The position numbers and the translations under genes were made by a program. A model generated the notes under the pieces. That model ran no database searches, was not told the origin of the DNA, and saw only the letters and a list, made by a program, of their open reading frames with translations. From Branchiostoma floridae (Eukaryota; Chordata; Leptocardii; Amphioxiformes; Branchiostomatidae), in contig NC_049980.1 of assembly GCF_000003815.2 (NCBI RefSeq), forward strand, positions 17,401,154 through 17,465,153: a stretch of 64,000 nucleotides of DNA, read 5' to 3'. Below, piece by piece: positions 9,940 to 22,294 of the stretch (position 1 is the stretch's first letter; each line of letters opens with the position of its first letter).

Positions 9940-12900
9940 TTAGCTACTAGTGACCCTTGCCCTGTGCCTGCTCTCTAGGGCCCACTGCATGGCCCAGATG
10001 GCCAGGGGACGCATGTAGCCCAGGGAGCGGAAAAAATCTCTCTCCAGGTAAGCTTCAGGAGTTTGGAAGGCGAAGCCACACTGGAGGTAACACATGTTGT
10101 ACACACCATAGGCTGTTTGGAAACCCTCCTCCACCATGCCCTGGGGATACAATTGTATCAACCATTACTATCAATTTGTGTACAAGTGCAATATATAATA
10201 CTACATCAAACTTTGAAGTATATGTCTGCTTACTTTTTCAGAATTTGCAGTGATGTCTGCTGGTTTGAATAGCTTGTGTTCCGAGCACATTGCCAAGCAA
10301 ACACAAAAAAACTAGAAATTACACTTTCTTAATCTCTGATATCTAATAAATATTTAGCGAGTTCTGTGCCTACCTCCTGGATCATACTGGCTGCTAGTGC
10401 ATATGTGATTCCCGTCCAAACTTCCTCACTCTGCATACTGGTCAGGTCTTTCTTCCCGTTAGGCCGCATCCCGTTGACAGCTCCCATAGTGCCCTGGTGG
10501 AACTGCATCACGTTGAAGTCATACACTTTCCTCAGCGAACTTGCGACATGGTCCAAAGGCAGGACCTGTTCAAAACAAGTCCAACAATATTATATTGAGA
10601 TTTAAAAACAGAGTAACAATGTGCCTGTGCTGGTGTCATGGTGGATGGGAAAGGGAACTGTTACAATAAGTTAAATTTGCTGTCAATATCTTACTTTCAT
10701 ATAGTATTTCTCAAGCCCAGTTTCCACACTGTCAACAAATTCATTGCAGTTTCAAAGTTCACTACTACATTCAAAGAAAATAAAAACTAAAGTCTGAGCC
10801 ATGTACATTCCTATCAGAGTCCCCTTGTGCATACACATACAATGTACATCTACCTCCTATTACACAATTGTCCCCTTACACATTTGTACATTTGTACGTA
10901 CCTCCCTATCAGAGTCCATGACTTCATTGTCCTCGGGTACCAGTCCACAGGCCCGGAGGTACCAGTGTCCTGACCCTGCCCCTGCCATGATGGAGTTGGA
11001 GTAGGATCTACCGCTGCAGTCATAGTTGTAGTACTCCCCTGACACGTATAAATATGTACACCAATTATATGTACACCAATATTTAGATAAGGCCATAAGA
11101 TTTGTCATCTCCAAAGAAAAAGCAATAAAAATAGACAATAAAACGTTGAAGTTGTAGCCAATTTTCTTTTTGACAATACACAATTAGCAGATGATTATAC
11201 CTTCAAAATACTTGTATTGGTAGTGACAAGATGGAAGGTAAACACATTGTTTTCATAGTATACATATTCTACATTTGAAAAAAAATGACTCAGTTCAAGA
11301 GCACCACTGGCTTTAAAACAGGAATAGCACAACAAAGATACGGGATAAGTGCAGAAATGGCTACCATTCCAGAGTTTCTCCTCATAGGCAGTTTTGGCCC
11401 TCTGCATGACTGCCAAGTAGTGTTGTTCTTCCTCCTCCTTCCCCAGGATGTTAGCTATCTCCACCATACACCTCAGGGCAGCTAACCACAGTCCACCACA
11501 GTAGGCACTACAGAAAAACACAGGGTACACAATGTGCACTTATTACATGTTGTATGTCACACAGTTGCACTACATAACGTACATCTGGGACTAGTCAATT
11601 AGCCGACAGAATGCCATTGGTTGGAAAGGAGACTGACCTTGCTCCAGTTACAATCCAGGCATCATAAGTCTGGTCAGCTGCCCCACTGTTGTCTATCATC
11701 CCATCCTGGTCTGTGTCCCATGTAAGGGCTTTGGTCATAACAGCCTAAAAGGTATGAAACAACATACAGTCAATTTACATTTTTTTTCAGCTCCATAAAG
11801 CAAATGTTGCACTTGATACACAAAATAATGCATAATACTAGTACAACATGTACATGTATACTTGTATCATGGTGAAAATAGTACATGAATTGCAGCTCTT
11901 GACTGTAATCTGGTAAATAAAAAAAACATCACCTGGGCTCTTGGCCACATGAAAGCTAGGAAGCCCTTATCACGTCCAACAAAGTAGTCCCTGAAGATTT
12001 GTAACACAAACTTCAGGTTCAGATCCCTCCAGTCAGACGTGTCATGCATCACATAGGCATTGACGTGGATGAATGGCTCATCATCTGTTAAATGATATGA
12101 ATAGATTCAACTCAAATGACCCATCAATGTTTAATTACATTCAAGTACAGGTATGTGCACAAAAGCAAGATTACTTTAGACAGTAGCTTGCTTACTTGCT
12201 TAAGTCGAGTCCATCCAGTCTCGAGTTGAGATGGCAGACCATGCGTCTAATCTTATAAAATCAAAGTTATCATGTAAATGTATTGTTTATTATTGTAGAC
12301 AAATGAGAAAAATGTTTGATGCCAGTCTGAACTTACAAGGGTCTCCTAAGTCATGAGGTACAGAGTTGATTGCTTTCCTGTGCATCCATCCACCATGCCA
12401 CAGTTCAGGCTGCCAACTCCTGTCTTCCTCCAGGATAGTGAGTGCTGTTGAACACAAACATGTCAACATGACGATCACTGATCGTAACAACATTGCCTCT
12501 AGGCCATGGTGTTAAAAATATGAGTTATTTTAGGAGTATTTTTAGTCTTTTGTAAGCATGTATTACTAAGTTAGTTCTACTGTTACATATACAATGTTTG
12601 CCACAATGCAACTTGTTTTTGTTGTTGCATTCTTCTCTGTTTGAAAATTTCTCCTTCATCATATTATGGTGGCCAACATCGACTTGCCGATGGATCTGCC
12701 ACACGGTTAGGTCAGAGGTGATGATGATGATTGAATTTCCTAGTAGTAGTTATGAGGTGTACTTGTACATGTAGGTAGTTAGTTGAGGTGGGCCACCTTC
12801 TCCCTGAGTTGAATGAAAAGTGGACAGGAATGGGACAGCCTATAGAGATGGGCAGATACAAGCTTTCATGCACTTATAAAAACAATTGTCCAACTGTCTT

Positions 12901-15900
12901 CTTACATTTGTGGGCCCTAAGGCCACCAAAGTAATGTGCTCACTGTCCTATTTGTTGTTCGTTGGTACGGTCATTGTCCTATTTGCTGGTTGGTATGATG
13001 GTACGTTGGATGGTTTGTTGGTTGGGTTGTACTGCTCTGGCAGAAACATTCCAATGTTGCCTAAATGCTATATGTTTTGTGGTCTATTGCATAAAACACT
13101 TCAAATTTGGTCAGAACAAAATTAAACATAGACATAAAAATGTAGGCATAAGTTAGTAACTTGTACATATGAAATTGATTATATGTTGACTTTTTATTCA
13201 TTTTGTGGCAAATTTGTTTTAGTCTTGCGCAGCTTCCCTCCTTTTCATTCAACAACAAATGTCTGCCAGTAAATGTATAATACATGGTTACATGTAGATG
13301 TATATCATTGCTTATAGTATTATCAGCATGTACAAAATTATACAGAACACTCTTATAAACCTTCACAACAAATAACTACACCAATACATTTTGTAGTCAA
13401 ATACTCTCATTTGCCCATTCCTAGTGCTGCACAAAGTCTATCCTTCCTCACCCCCATGTTGGCTACTAAGGGAGTAAAGCAATTAAAGTTGCAGCTGTAG
13501 AAGCATCACAATACATGTATGTCTTTGCACTAGACATCCACAAACTGTACAACTGTTTTCAACCCCACAAGAAGGCAAGTTTCCACAACAGGACCAATAT
13601 GAAAAGAAAAAAAACAATTTTGCCAATTGTGAGCTGTCAGAAGAAGTCTACTTTACCATAGTCATATTGGATGCTGTATTCCAACTGAGGCCACAGCATT
13701 GCTAAGGCAAAGGATGCATAGTGGTGAACATCATAGGTGTTGTACATTCTGTACTCATGGCCTGAAAAACACAAAGAAAAGACAAGAGATTCAGACAAAA
13801 TAATTCTAAACTTACTAGTAAGATATTAGGTAGCATATAACAAGTCTTATCCATGTATATTTCTAAATAGCCATAATGAACACCATTTTTATATGCAGAC
13901 GGTTAAGCTCTTGGGAATCTTTTGAATTGTGTCCCACAGTCGACCTCACAATTGTTTAATTCAAATGCAATATGACCCAAAATGGTCACAACAAAATATA
14001 CTAAAACAACCAGTACTCTGTGACTATTAACACATTGTCTGTGGTGTATGTACCTTCCAAATAGCCAAACCTCCCATACTCCATGATGTGAGCAGGAGTC
14101 TTCTCCCTGAGCCATGGTGGCAGATTGTTCTCCACATGTCCATCATTGTCCTCAGCCACTAACCAGATGGTCCCACCATCAGACATGAAGTACAACTCAT
14201 TGAACAGGGCAGACCTATACCACTCTGGGTAGGACCTGGACAGAAACAGCACATCATGTACATGTACAATGCACAATGTGGTTTGGCTATTATATAAATA
14301 GAAGTAAGGATATCAAAACTGGAAGTTCTGCTGCCATAAGTTGCCTTTGATTTCCTGACCCTTGCCCACATAAGATCCATGCATAGCTTCTCAAGTTATG
14401 CTTTACACAGTGACACAAAACACACATGTGTAAGATAATAATTTAAATAACTAACTAGTACTGGTCAGTTCTCATATATACACAGTCGTGCATCCATCAT
14501 GATCAACCCATCCATAAGTGGCTGACTGGCACTGTCATTTTCATAGGATCTGTTCCCTCTCATCATTCATTGTCTGTTTTATTAATATTTGTATTTATTG
14601 GTTTGGCTGTTCACAACACACAGCCAGGGCTGCCCAACTAGCCTATGGCTATTACAAAGGGCTAGCCATTGTCTCATGTACTCACTGATTGTCCAGGATA
14701 GGCCTCTGCCACTCCTCTATGGTGCTCTCCCACTCTGGGTAGTGACTGAGAGCATAGGCAGCAAGTTTGGGGGCAGCTGTTCCATCATCCCCGAACCAGC
14801 CTGTATACCACCTAGGACACCAACCAGATGCATATCAAATATGTATGAAAGAAAAGTTATGATAACAATGAAACAGGTAATACTATGTATACTAAGTGAT
14901 TCAAAATCAACAATTGTCAGAGGTCATATCTGACATTCTGAGGTCTTTTCCACCCAATTTCCTTGTCAATATTAGATCTAGAAATAGTACCTTGCGCATA
15001 TCATAATTCACTACAGATGTACATGTATTGTATGGTCTTCAGTATATCCTGTTGGGCTTCACTATCCAGCACTATTTACCCTATTTGGTAAAACAAGTCC
15101 AACTGGCTAAAACAGAGTCAAACAAGAATGTATCAGAATTGTGTTACCTCTTGTAGGTGCGACAGGACCCAACGAACTTTATGACAGGCATGTCCCAGGA
15201 CAGGACAAAATCAGTGTCCTGTTTTCCTCCTGATGGCAGCTTAAATGATGCACAGACTGCTCCGGCCAGGGCTTCCCCTTTAACTGTCTTGTTTGTAGGG
15301 GCTGTGGACAAACATGAACACCTACATGTACGTTGCATATACATTTTGTATGTACAACATCAATCCTGAGCACATTCAATTACACGGACAGAATGGAGGA
15401 CAGTGGGTCCAATGTTTAACTTGTCTTATAATTCAACTGGCTCAATACAACTTCTCCTCTAAAATAGCTAAGTTCACACCACTACTTATTTGATTGTCTG
15501 TCCAACTGTGTGTGAGCAGTGACAGACCTTCTGGTGACCCCAGCTCTCCATCGTACATCAGGTCCCTCCAGATCTCCTTCCCAGAACCAGCTGGGTTAAA
15601 CGATGTGCTACCTGTCACTCGGATGCCCTCCTGGAAAAAGGTGATATATAACTGACACTCAACTTCCAAACTCATGACAATGAAAGATGTATATATATAT
15701 ATATATGTCGCACAACTCTTTTGGCTGAGGTCAGAAAATCTTCATTGTTAATTGTCATTCCAAGAAATGTTTACAATGATACATGTACCAGAGCCCATCA
15801 AATCTCCCACTCCTTTCCATACCTTATGTGGTATTCCTAAGGCAATTGTGCAAGGCATCGTCTTATGCTGGTGATGCAGCAAAATCCCAGATACAGGGTC

Positions 15901-18900
15901 GACTCCTTCCTCATTCACAGAAAATGGTTCATTCCAGTGACCTCCTGAGAGGTCAGTATCAGCTCCTATGGAATTCTGGAAGGTGAACATGAGGCTGATG
16001 TCCACTTCTTCCTTCCCATGATTCTCTGCTGTCCAGACAAACACAGCTGCAGGGATGCTGCTGTCCTGGAAATGTCAATGGCCGAAGTTCATTATTCAAT
16101 AACAACATTTACAGACACACAAAAAAGGGTGGCATAGGAAATTTACTTAAATAACAATAAACTGTTGTCTAAGGAGCACAGGTTTAACGCTGATAAAAAC
16201 TGATCTTTTTTAGGTGAAAGCTACAAAAATGTTACCTAGTAAGTATTTTTTTCATTTATATATTTCTAAGGCATCAGATAAACTTGTGACTTACAGCACC
16301 AGAGTACTCAATGAAGGATATGTACATGTACATCAAGCTTAAGGAGAGTTATTCTAACCTCCTTGTGTACAATCTCAAACTCACCTTGTAGTCATGTGGA
16401 AGCACAGGTGACACCTGCCGACAGGTGAGAGTGATGTTTTGTCCAGGTAACTCGTACACTGTCCAGGCACGGGGGTACAGGGCGTGGTAATAGGCATGGG
16501 ACGGGCTGTAGCTCCAGTTCCACTCCGTCAGACATGATGGATGTCTGGTGGATAAAACCTGCTGATAGGTTGTCTGGCCTCTTCTCCTGACACACACAGT
16601 AAACTGGGCACAAAACATATCAGAACTTCATAATCAAGTCACATGTATATGAAACATTATACAGTGTACATGTAATTCAGAAGCATGATGATTCCATCTC
16701 TCTTCAGCTTTTCAGTTATAGTTTTTCATAAAGATGAGAAAAATTTGCAAATCCTTTTTTGATCCGTATGATCTAGCAGTCAAATGTATCACAATACTTT
16801 TGTTACACAATTAAAATAGGTCAGCATGGTGACTTAATTACATGAGGGAAATCTACAAGGTAGTGCCTCACTGTCTTTTTTGTCGTCTCTTTAAATTAGT
16901 GCCTCACCTGGTTGGCCATTTTGATGTCATAGCTGTAGATCCCAGGTAGCAGTGCCCATCTACAAAAGTCACCCTTCCATCCGCGGCAGATACTACCACA
17001 GCCGAGACCCCCTAGTGGCACACCTTGGTAGACAGGACAGTTTTATACAGTTAGCCAGGGTTTGAAATACAACCTGCATCAGCAGGTGAGAATTGAATTT
17101 GATCTACATGTGCCTAACCTGAATGTGGACATTAAAAATCTTTATGTGGATAAGGTAAACTTTTGTAGAAATTGCCATCTCCTGTAAGGGAAAACATCAT
17201 CACTTCTGTTCCAAAGAGTTCTCATTGGTTTACATTGTTCCTTTTGGGGAAGAGAAAGACTAGAATTTGTATCAAGTATGTGTTTTCTAATGGTACAATG
17301 TTTGTGATATAGGGAATTGCCATTCCTTTATATTATGATAAAATCAATAAAAAGCAGAAATTCTTACCTGTTACTGTACAAGCCATATCAACTTCTAACT
17401 TTTGCTTTTCTCAAGACTTACGTCTAAGGAGCCACAATATCCATCAACTTTCATGTATTACTGTATGATACTTAGATACTAAAGTTTATGTGTAAGAAGG
17501 GATAAAAGTATTTAAACTCTCCCTGACAAGCGTTCCAACATAGTTGAATTATTCATTTCCTTGCCCTTCTTCCTACCTCTGCATCATTAATTCATGACAC
17601 TATATAGCAAGTCAGCAGGTGAGACACTGTAAGAATGTGTTAATACCACAGTCATCAATCATTTAGTTTCAATCACACAACAAAAGGGCACCTGTGTGCC
17701 AGAAAACTATATTATGTGCATCAAAAGCTTCCAGAAGTGTCACCCATATATACTACAAACACAGGAGTTACTTAAAAAAAGTACCTGGCACAGGACTCAG
17801 ACTACATTTTTCTGCACATTATGTCACACTTGTACTGTCAGTCCTTTGCATGTAAATGTAATACATATAAAATAATGTTTCAAAATGTTCCTATCATACT
17901 AGCACCATTTGTTATTTTCTCTATGAAAATGTGCAGATATGACGAATGGAATGTAATTTGGTCCACTACAGTACATGGGCCAGGTGTTTCAAAATTTTGA
18001 GCTCTGTTGGCATATACATCTTCCATCTTCCAATATTACGTTAGTTCTGCACTATTAACTTTTGCCATGACTAAAAGAGACTAAAACCACCGATTACTCT
18101 TTTTTCTCACATCAATTAAGCTTACTTAGCAGTGAATATATGAACAAAGGTCATGTGACAATGTACTGGGAGATTCCCACATTACCATAGATTTGTTGAA
18201 GCTGCACAGGATTCAGGGCATCAATGAATGGTCTCTTATGTCCAGTTTTCTTCTTCATCCACCAGAAAAAGTACCTGAGGGACAAAAATACCATAATCTA
18301 CAAAGAGTCCAGATGGCAGCTTATCAGGAAACTGTATCAACTGTTTTGTGCATGCAATTGCTTACTAGATTTAATTGGGTTGGCGGAATTCGCTGCCCGG
18401 TCGGTCGGCGGAAACAGCTGCCCGGTCCGGACTGTAGGTTGGTTTTGGGGGTTTAGAGTATTGCATACCAAATGTAAACAAAATGGCCTGCTATCGTAGT
18501 AAATCAGTTATTTAAGTGGAATTCTCGTCTAGGCTGACCCTATAACTTTCAGTAGCACTATCGTAAACCGTAATTTTGTAAATTTCGAAAATGCAGACAC
18601 GGCGTAATTACTATCGTGTACACGTTTATGGTGAACACCAGATTTCGGTGCTGCCAGCTAATAAAGTCGATAATGAGCAGCGTATCCTCACCGCAAGAAC
18701 TGATTAGCGCCTTGATTTTACGACAGTATGGATAGTATGAATTTCCCGCATCCTTCTGATCCTGTGACAGTCGTAAATCAACGTAAGGCTGGCTCCCGCC
18801 GTTGCGGTCTTTCAGGTTGCTAGCGGGTGCGTTCTCATCGCTTAAAAATTATTATTATTATTTTGTGTGTGTGAAAATCAATCCCCAGTTTTATATTTAT

Positions 18901-21900
18901 ATACTCTGAAATGATAAAGATAAAGGGTTGGATTGATTGGATTGTGTAATTCATCGGAAGTTTTTGGCATTCCTTGCGTCGCACATATAATAGGTCGTTG
19001 ACCCCAAAATACTAGTACACAAATTGTTTGTGGCCACGTGTGAGGCGCTTCTAATAGGGGACAAAAGTAAACTGTATTATTTGTAATACTTGCTCTTCGG
19101 AATAGCGTTAGACAAATAAGATGTTGGCATTGATCAGAGTATGAGTCATTCTTGTTAAAGATTAATTGCTAACTAAGCATTTTTCTCGAGCCGACCGTGG
19201 CCATGTTGTTTATCGCGTTATTTGGGCTATATATAGCTGCTCTGCCGATCTCAAACTGGATGGGATTAGGCTGACTTTCAGTGTTTTGGCAACGAACACA
19301 TTTGTTAAATCCTTGTTAATTATTTGCGGGTTTCTTCATTTCCGATATGTGAGAAAATAGTATCGTGATCAATCAAAAGATTGCAGTCGGGGAAATCTTC
19401 CGACACTGGTGAAGTCGCCATTTTGATCTTGCAAGAATCCAATGTTCGGTGACAAGATGAATATTTGCTTTCGGGGAAAAAGATGACGGAGGCAGTTTTG
19501 TGTGAAGAACAAAACTATGTGAAAACATAGAACATAATTGACTACATTAATTCAAACCTGAACCTGGCAGAAAAAATTTAATCCATGTGTTTGTAAATGT
19601 ACATTTTAGTATTAGTTTATCCAAATTTGAATTCTTTTACAGTTTTTAGAGTTAGTTTCTTCTCGGACATGTCAGACAGCTCGGCGCGGTAGTGCTCACT
19701 GTGCTGTCAAAATTGATTGATTTTGTTGTTGGCGCCCGGCACATATTATACTAGATCAAAGGACCGCCTCCCAGTACAACTTGGACGTAGCGAACTTCTG
19801 ACGTTCTGTACTGGGGGCGTTCTAATAGTAGCAGCTGGGGACAATCTTACCAAGAAATGTCAAACTAACTTTTTTTTTCAAAAGATAAGAAATTTGGCCA
19901 GCTTCATTTGAACATGTAGCAACATCTAACAACATCTAACATCCGTGTACACGGTATTCAAAACATGAATACTCTGACCTCCTTGGTTGGATGTACAGCG
20001 TGTACACAATTACGCTCATCATAATTTATATACAGAATATACTACCAGCCGTTTTGACCAAAACCCTGTCCAAAATTTCGACACAGTTTTTGTACACATT
20101 AATTCTACGATGGGTGTATGTTTAATATTGAGATTACAATGCTTTCTGCTGCAAGGAGGTGCAGCTGCACTAGATACCTTACTCTGCCGTATGCGATACT
20201 CAAAATCCCCAAAACCAACCTCCGGACCGGACCGGGCAGCTGTTTCTGCCGACCGACCGGGCAGCGGATTCCGCTAACCCGATTTAATTACCCTCTAACA
20301 AAGTTTTGATGCACAGGTACAAAGGACTACTACTAAGTACTAGTACCAACTTACAAGCCAATGTTGTGTACTAAGCCTTACTCATTATCAAGGAGGTTAT
20401 GGGAACCTTATAGTCCTAAGCATTAATTGCATGCGTGTGTGTGTGCATGTGTGTGTGAGTGTGTGTGGTGTCGTTGCTTAGGCTAAGAGTTATGACGTAT
20501 GAGTAGAGTAGAGTTAAAATGGCTTGTATGCTTAACAGAAATTTAGGCATGCAGACCTTCATAAATAGTGCAAATGTAGAAATTCAGAGGGGCGAGTAAG
20601 AACAGAAAGAAACAACACCCCGACTCCCGGGATTCGAACCCGCGCCGAACCCGGGCAGCCGGATCACAAATCCAACGTGCTAACCACAACACCAAAAGCT
20701 CAAGAGCTGTTGGCGTGGTCAGTTTGGCAGCGCTAGAACCCCACTGTTACACTACTCCCCCTTTTCTTTTCAAGATTCGTCCTCGAATCTCCGAGATCGA
20801 CATCCCTGTGTGGCACATACTAGCCTGTTACTCACAGGGCCGGCGTGGGAACCATTGTAGAAATTCAGAGGGGCGAGTAAGAACAGAAAGAAACAACACC
20901 CCGACTCCCGGGATTCGAACCCGCGCCGAACCCGGGCAGCCGGATCACAAATCCAACGTGCTAACCACAACACCAAAAGCTCAAGAGCTGTTGGCGTGGT
21001 CAGTTTGGCAGCGCTAGAACCCCACTGTTACACAAAACATAGGATATTCTGTATCGCCCCCTGTCCCGGGCCTCCTGTGGGTCATGCTGCACCTCGGGCA
21101 GTACGGAATATTCCCCGTGTTGTATTTTATTTATGAGGGTCTTCATGCCTAAATTTTCCTTTAAAAATTACGAGCCATTTCAATTCACTGTTAATCATTG
21201 CCGGCCAGCTCTAATTCAAAGTTAAGCGGTATAACGTTACTATTCGTGAAACTTCTTCTTCCAACTTCATAGAGCTGAAGACTCCGGACGTGGAGTCACT
21301 CACCTATAGAACACTCCGTACAGATCTTTGAGTTGCTTGAAGCGAGGTTTGGCATTGGGCTTCATACCCCTCCGTGGAAACACATGGTCCAGGGGGATTC
21401 TCCAGCCCTGGGGGACCATACATACATACATACATATTCATACTCATGGGGAACCATGCAAATGTGATAATTTGATCAGTGCTAGCCTATGGTCAACCAA
21501 GGAGGTTAAAAAACACTGTTTTTTTACTTCTGAATATATGCCTGTGGTTTAATACATCGATCTGTCATAGGAAGTGACAGCTGACAGAATACAAGTTATA
21601 ATATTAAGACAACCAATTAAAATTTAAATCACGAACGCTGATTTAATACCTTTGCTCTTCTAGTTCTACATGGATGAAAGATTCTCTGACTCTGTCAGGG
21701 CAAGGAGGCTATATATATATATATATATAGCCTAGGCTATATAACGTTAGCCTCCTTCTGGTCAGACTCAGAGTGAAGGTATATGCAGCTGCTAAATGAT
21801 ATCAAGCGGCCAAACCACAGCCTACCCCACAGTACCCACCTGGTCAGGAACGCCGGTTCCGTGCTGGAAAAGCTTCTCCAACTTGCGCACGTCTGGGCCT

Positions 21901-21926
21901 GACAACAGCTCCTGTCGGGTGCCCAT
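9940..21926 (-). CDS. GBA2: GBA2, non-lysosomal glucosylceramidase (GH116), 18 exons
   Basis: Hydrolyses glucosylceramide to glucose and ceramide at ER/Golgi/plasma-membrane cytosolic faces. Exons in gene order: 21926-21840, 21407-21304, 18274-18186, 17023-16908, 16603-16385, 16065-15823, 15630-15528, 15301-15148, 14811-14686, 14235-14054, 13761-13657, 12444-12337, 12084-11933, 11744-11638, 11507-11365, 11038-10902, 10565-10374, 10140-9940. All phases agree and give 2,568 bp (855 residues plus stop; human has 927, mainly a longer N-terminus). The N-terminal domain shows WWMKKK and PLGGLGCGS. The catalytic domain has the nucleophile in GRFGYLEG (E474, human E527) and the acid/base in QTYDAW (D624, human D677), the same 150-residue spacing. 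It ends [22 protein letters not shown]. Odd point: the human DQxAGQW motif reads GAGSGHW (699-705). The start at 21926 is the first Met; a further upstream exon cannot be excluded. Confidence 0.95.
18377..20280. mobile_element. 1.9-kb transposon with long TIRs and 9-bp target duplication (Mutator-like candidate)
   Basis: Lies in GBA2 intron 2. Both ends start GGGTTxGCGGAATxCGCTG and stay inverted copies for about 90 bp (shared CCCGGTCGGTCGGC, AACAGCTGCCCGGTCCGG, GGTTGGTTTTGGG). Perfect 9-bp direct repeats GATTTAATT flank it (18368-18376 and 20281-20289). Long terminal inverted repeats with 9-bp duplications suit Mutator-like elements; Merlin (8-9 bp) is the alternative. Internal reading frames are under 100 codons and none resembles a transposase, so it is non-autonomous or decayed. 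Confidence 0.8.
20511..21182. mobile_element. Foldback element interrupted by a miniature LTR element
   Basis: After removing 20575-21036, the flanking halves form inverted repeats. The left side reads AATTTAGGCATGCAGACC then CATAAATA; the right side in reverse reads AATTTAGGCATGAAGACC then CATAAATA. Both continue into an ATTCxGTAxxGCCC stretch. Weaker similarity runs outward to about 20511 and 21182. The inner part resembles the foldback element at 7306-7470 (AATACAACAC, TATTCCGTA, CCCGAGG). Confidence 0.6.
20575..21032 (-). mobile_element. Miniature LTR retroelement (TRIM-like) with tRNA-like LTRs
   Basis: Two apparently identical 177-bp direct repeats (20575-20751 and 20856-21032), each beginning TG and ending CA, flank only 104 bp. 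Read on the minus strand, the first LTR is followed after one base by TGGTTCCCACGCCGGCCC, which fits a primer-binding site. The second LTR is preceded by the polypurine tract GAAAAGAAAAGGGGGAGTAG (20771-20752). Flanking CAAA (20571-20574 and 21033-21036) is a candidate 4-bp target duplication. There are no gag or pol genes. Inside each LTR, on the minus strand, lies a tRNA-like stretch: a D-arm-like TGGTGTTGTGGTTAGCAC, a TTGGATTTGTGATCC anticodon-like arm, and a perfect Pol III B box GGTTCGAATCC. The acceptor stem is not preserved. A tandem tRNA-derived SINE is the alternative. Confidence 0.7.
21688..21772. repeat. Inverted repeat with (AT)n core in GBA2 intron 1
   Basis: GACTCTGTCAGggcAAGGAGGCTA on the left is matched in reverse by ACTCTGAGTCTGACCAGAAGG then AGGCTA on the right. 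An alternating AT run (about 21710-21729) and a CCTAGG palindrome lie between. It looks like a small foldback or a decayed element. Confidence 0.5.
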
Positions 21927-22072
21927 TTTTGGACGATTAAACTCGCCTTCTTGATCGAGCTTTTGTGACCACAAACTGTCAAGAAGGATCCGAACAATCG
22001 AAACAGGCTGATCCCGATCAGCCGGCTACTTGTGTATCTGCCTGAAACGTCATCAATAAACACAGAGACTGA

Positions 22073-22080
22073 TGACGTCA
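22073..22080. promoter_or_regulatory. Consensus CRE near the GBA2 start
   Basis: TGACGTCA is a perfect palindromic CREB/ATF site about 147 bp upstream of the GBA2 ATG on the minus strand. The position suits a proximal promoter site. Its use is inferred, not shown. Confidence 0.35.
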
Positions 22081-22136
22081 TATCAAGTAGTAGTCGTAGT
22101 GGTCAGAGCATCTTTTTTCTGGTGGCAAAACAACGT

Positions 22137-22294
22137 TAATCTCCAAGCAGATCCTAAGGAAAGTATCAAAAGCGGGCAGAGGAGTGAAGCCGGCCTAGCA
22201 GTACACATTCCTATGTCGGTTTCATTCATCATTCATTGATACTATATTGTATCTTATGCTACCGTAGGATATGGTAGGATCTGCTTGGAGATTA
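22137..22294. mobile_element. 158-bp MITE with 20-bp perfect inverted ends, upstream of GBA2
   Basis: It starts TAATCTCCAAGCAGATCCTA and ends with its exact reverse complement. An internal GCAGAGGAGTGAAGCCGGCC matches the GCCAGAGGAGTATAGCCGGC box of the element at 38202-38481. Possible 9-bp flanks match at only 6 of 9 positions, so any target duplication is degraded. It lies about 210 bp upstream of the GBA2 start codon. Confidence 0.7.

Noticed and set aside
20575-20751. A functional tRNA gene
   Set aside because: The B box and anticodon-like arm are present, but the acceptor stem halves do not pair and the element ends as an LTR.
20715-21017. Open frames across the LTR repeats
   Set aside because: They read through repeated LTR and tRNA-like DNA; no protein family match and no conserved start.
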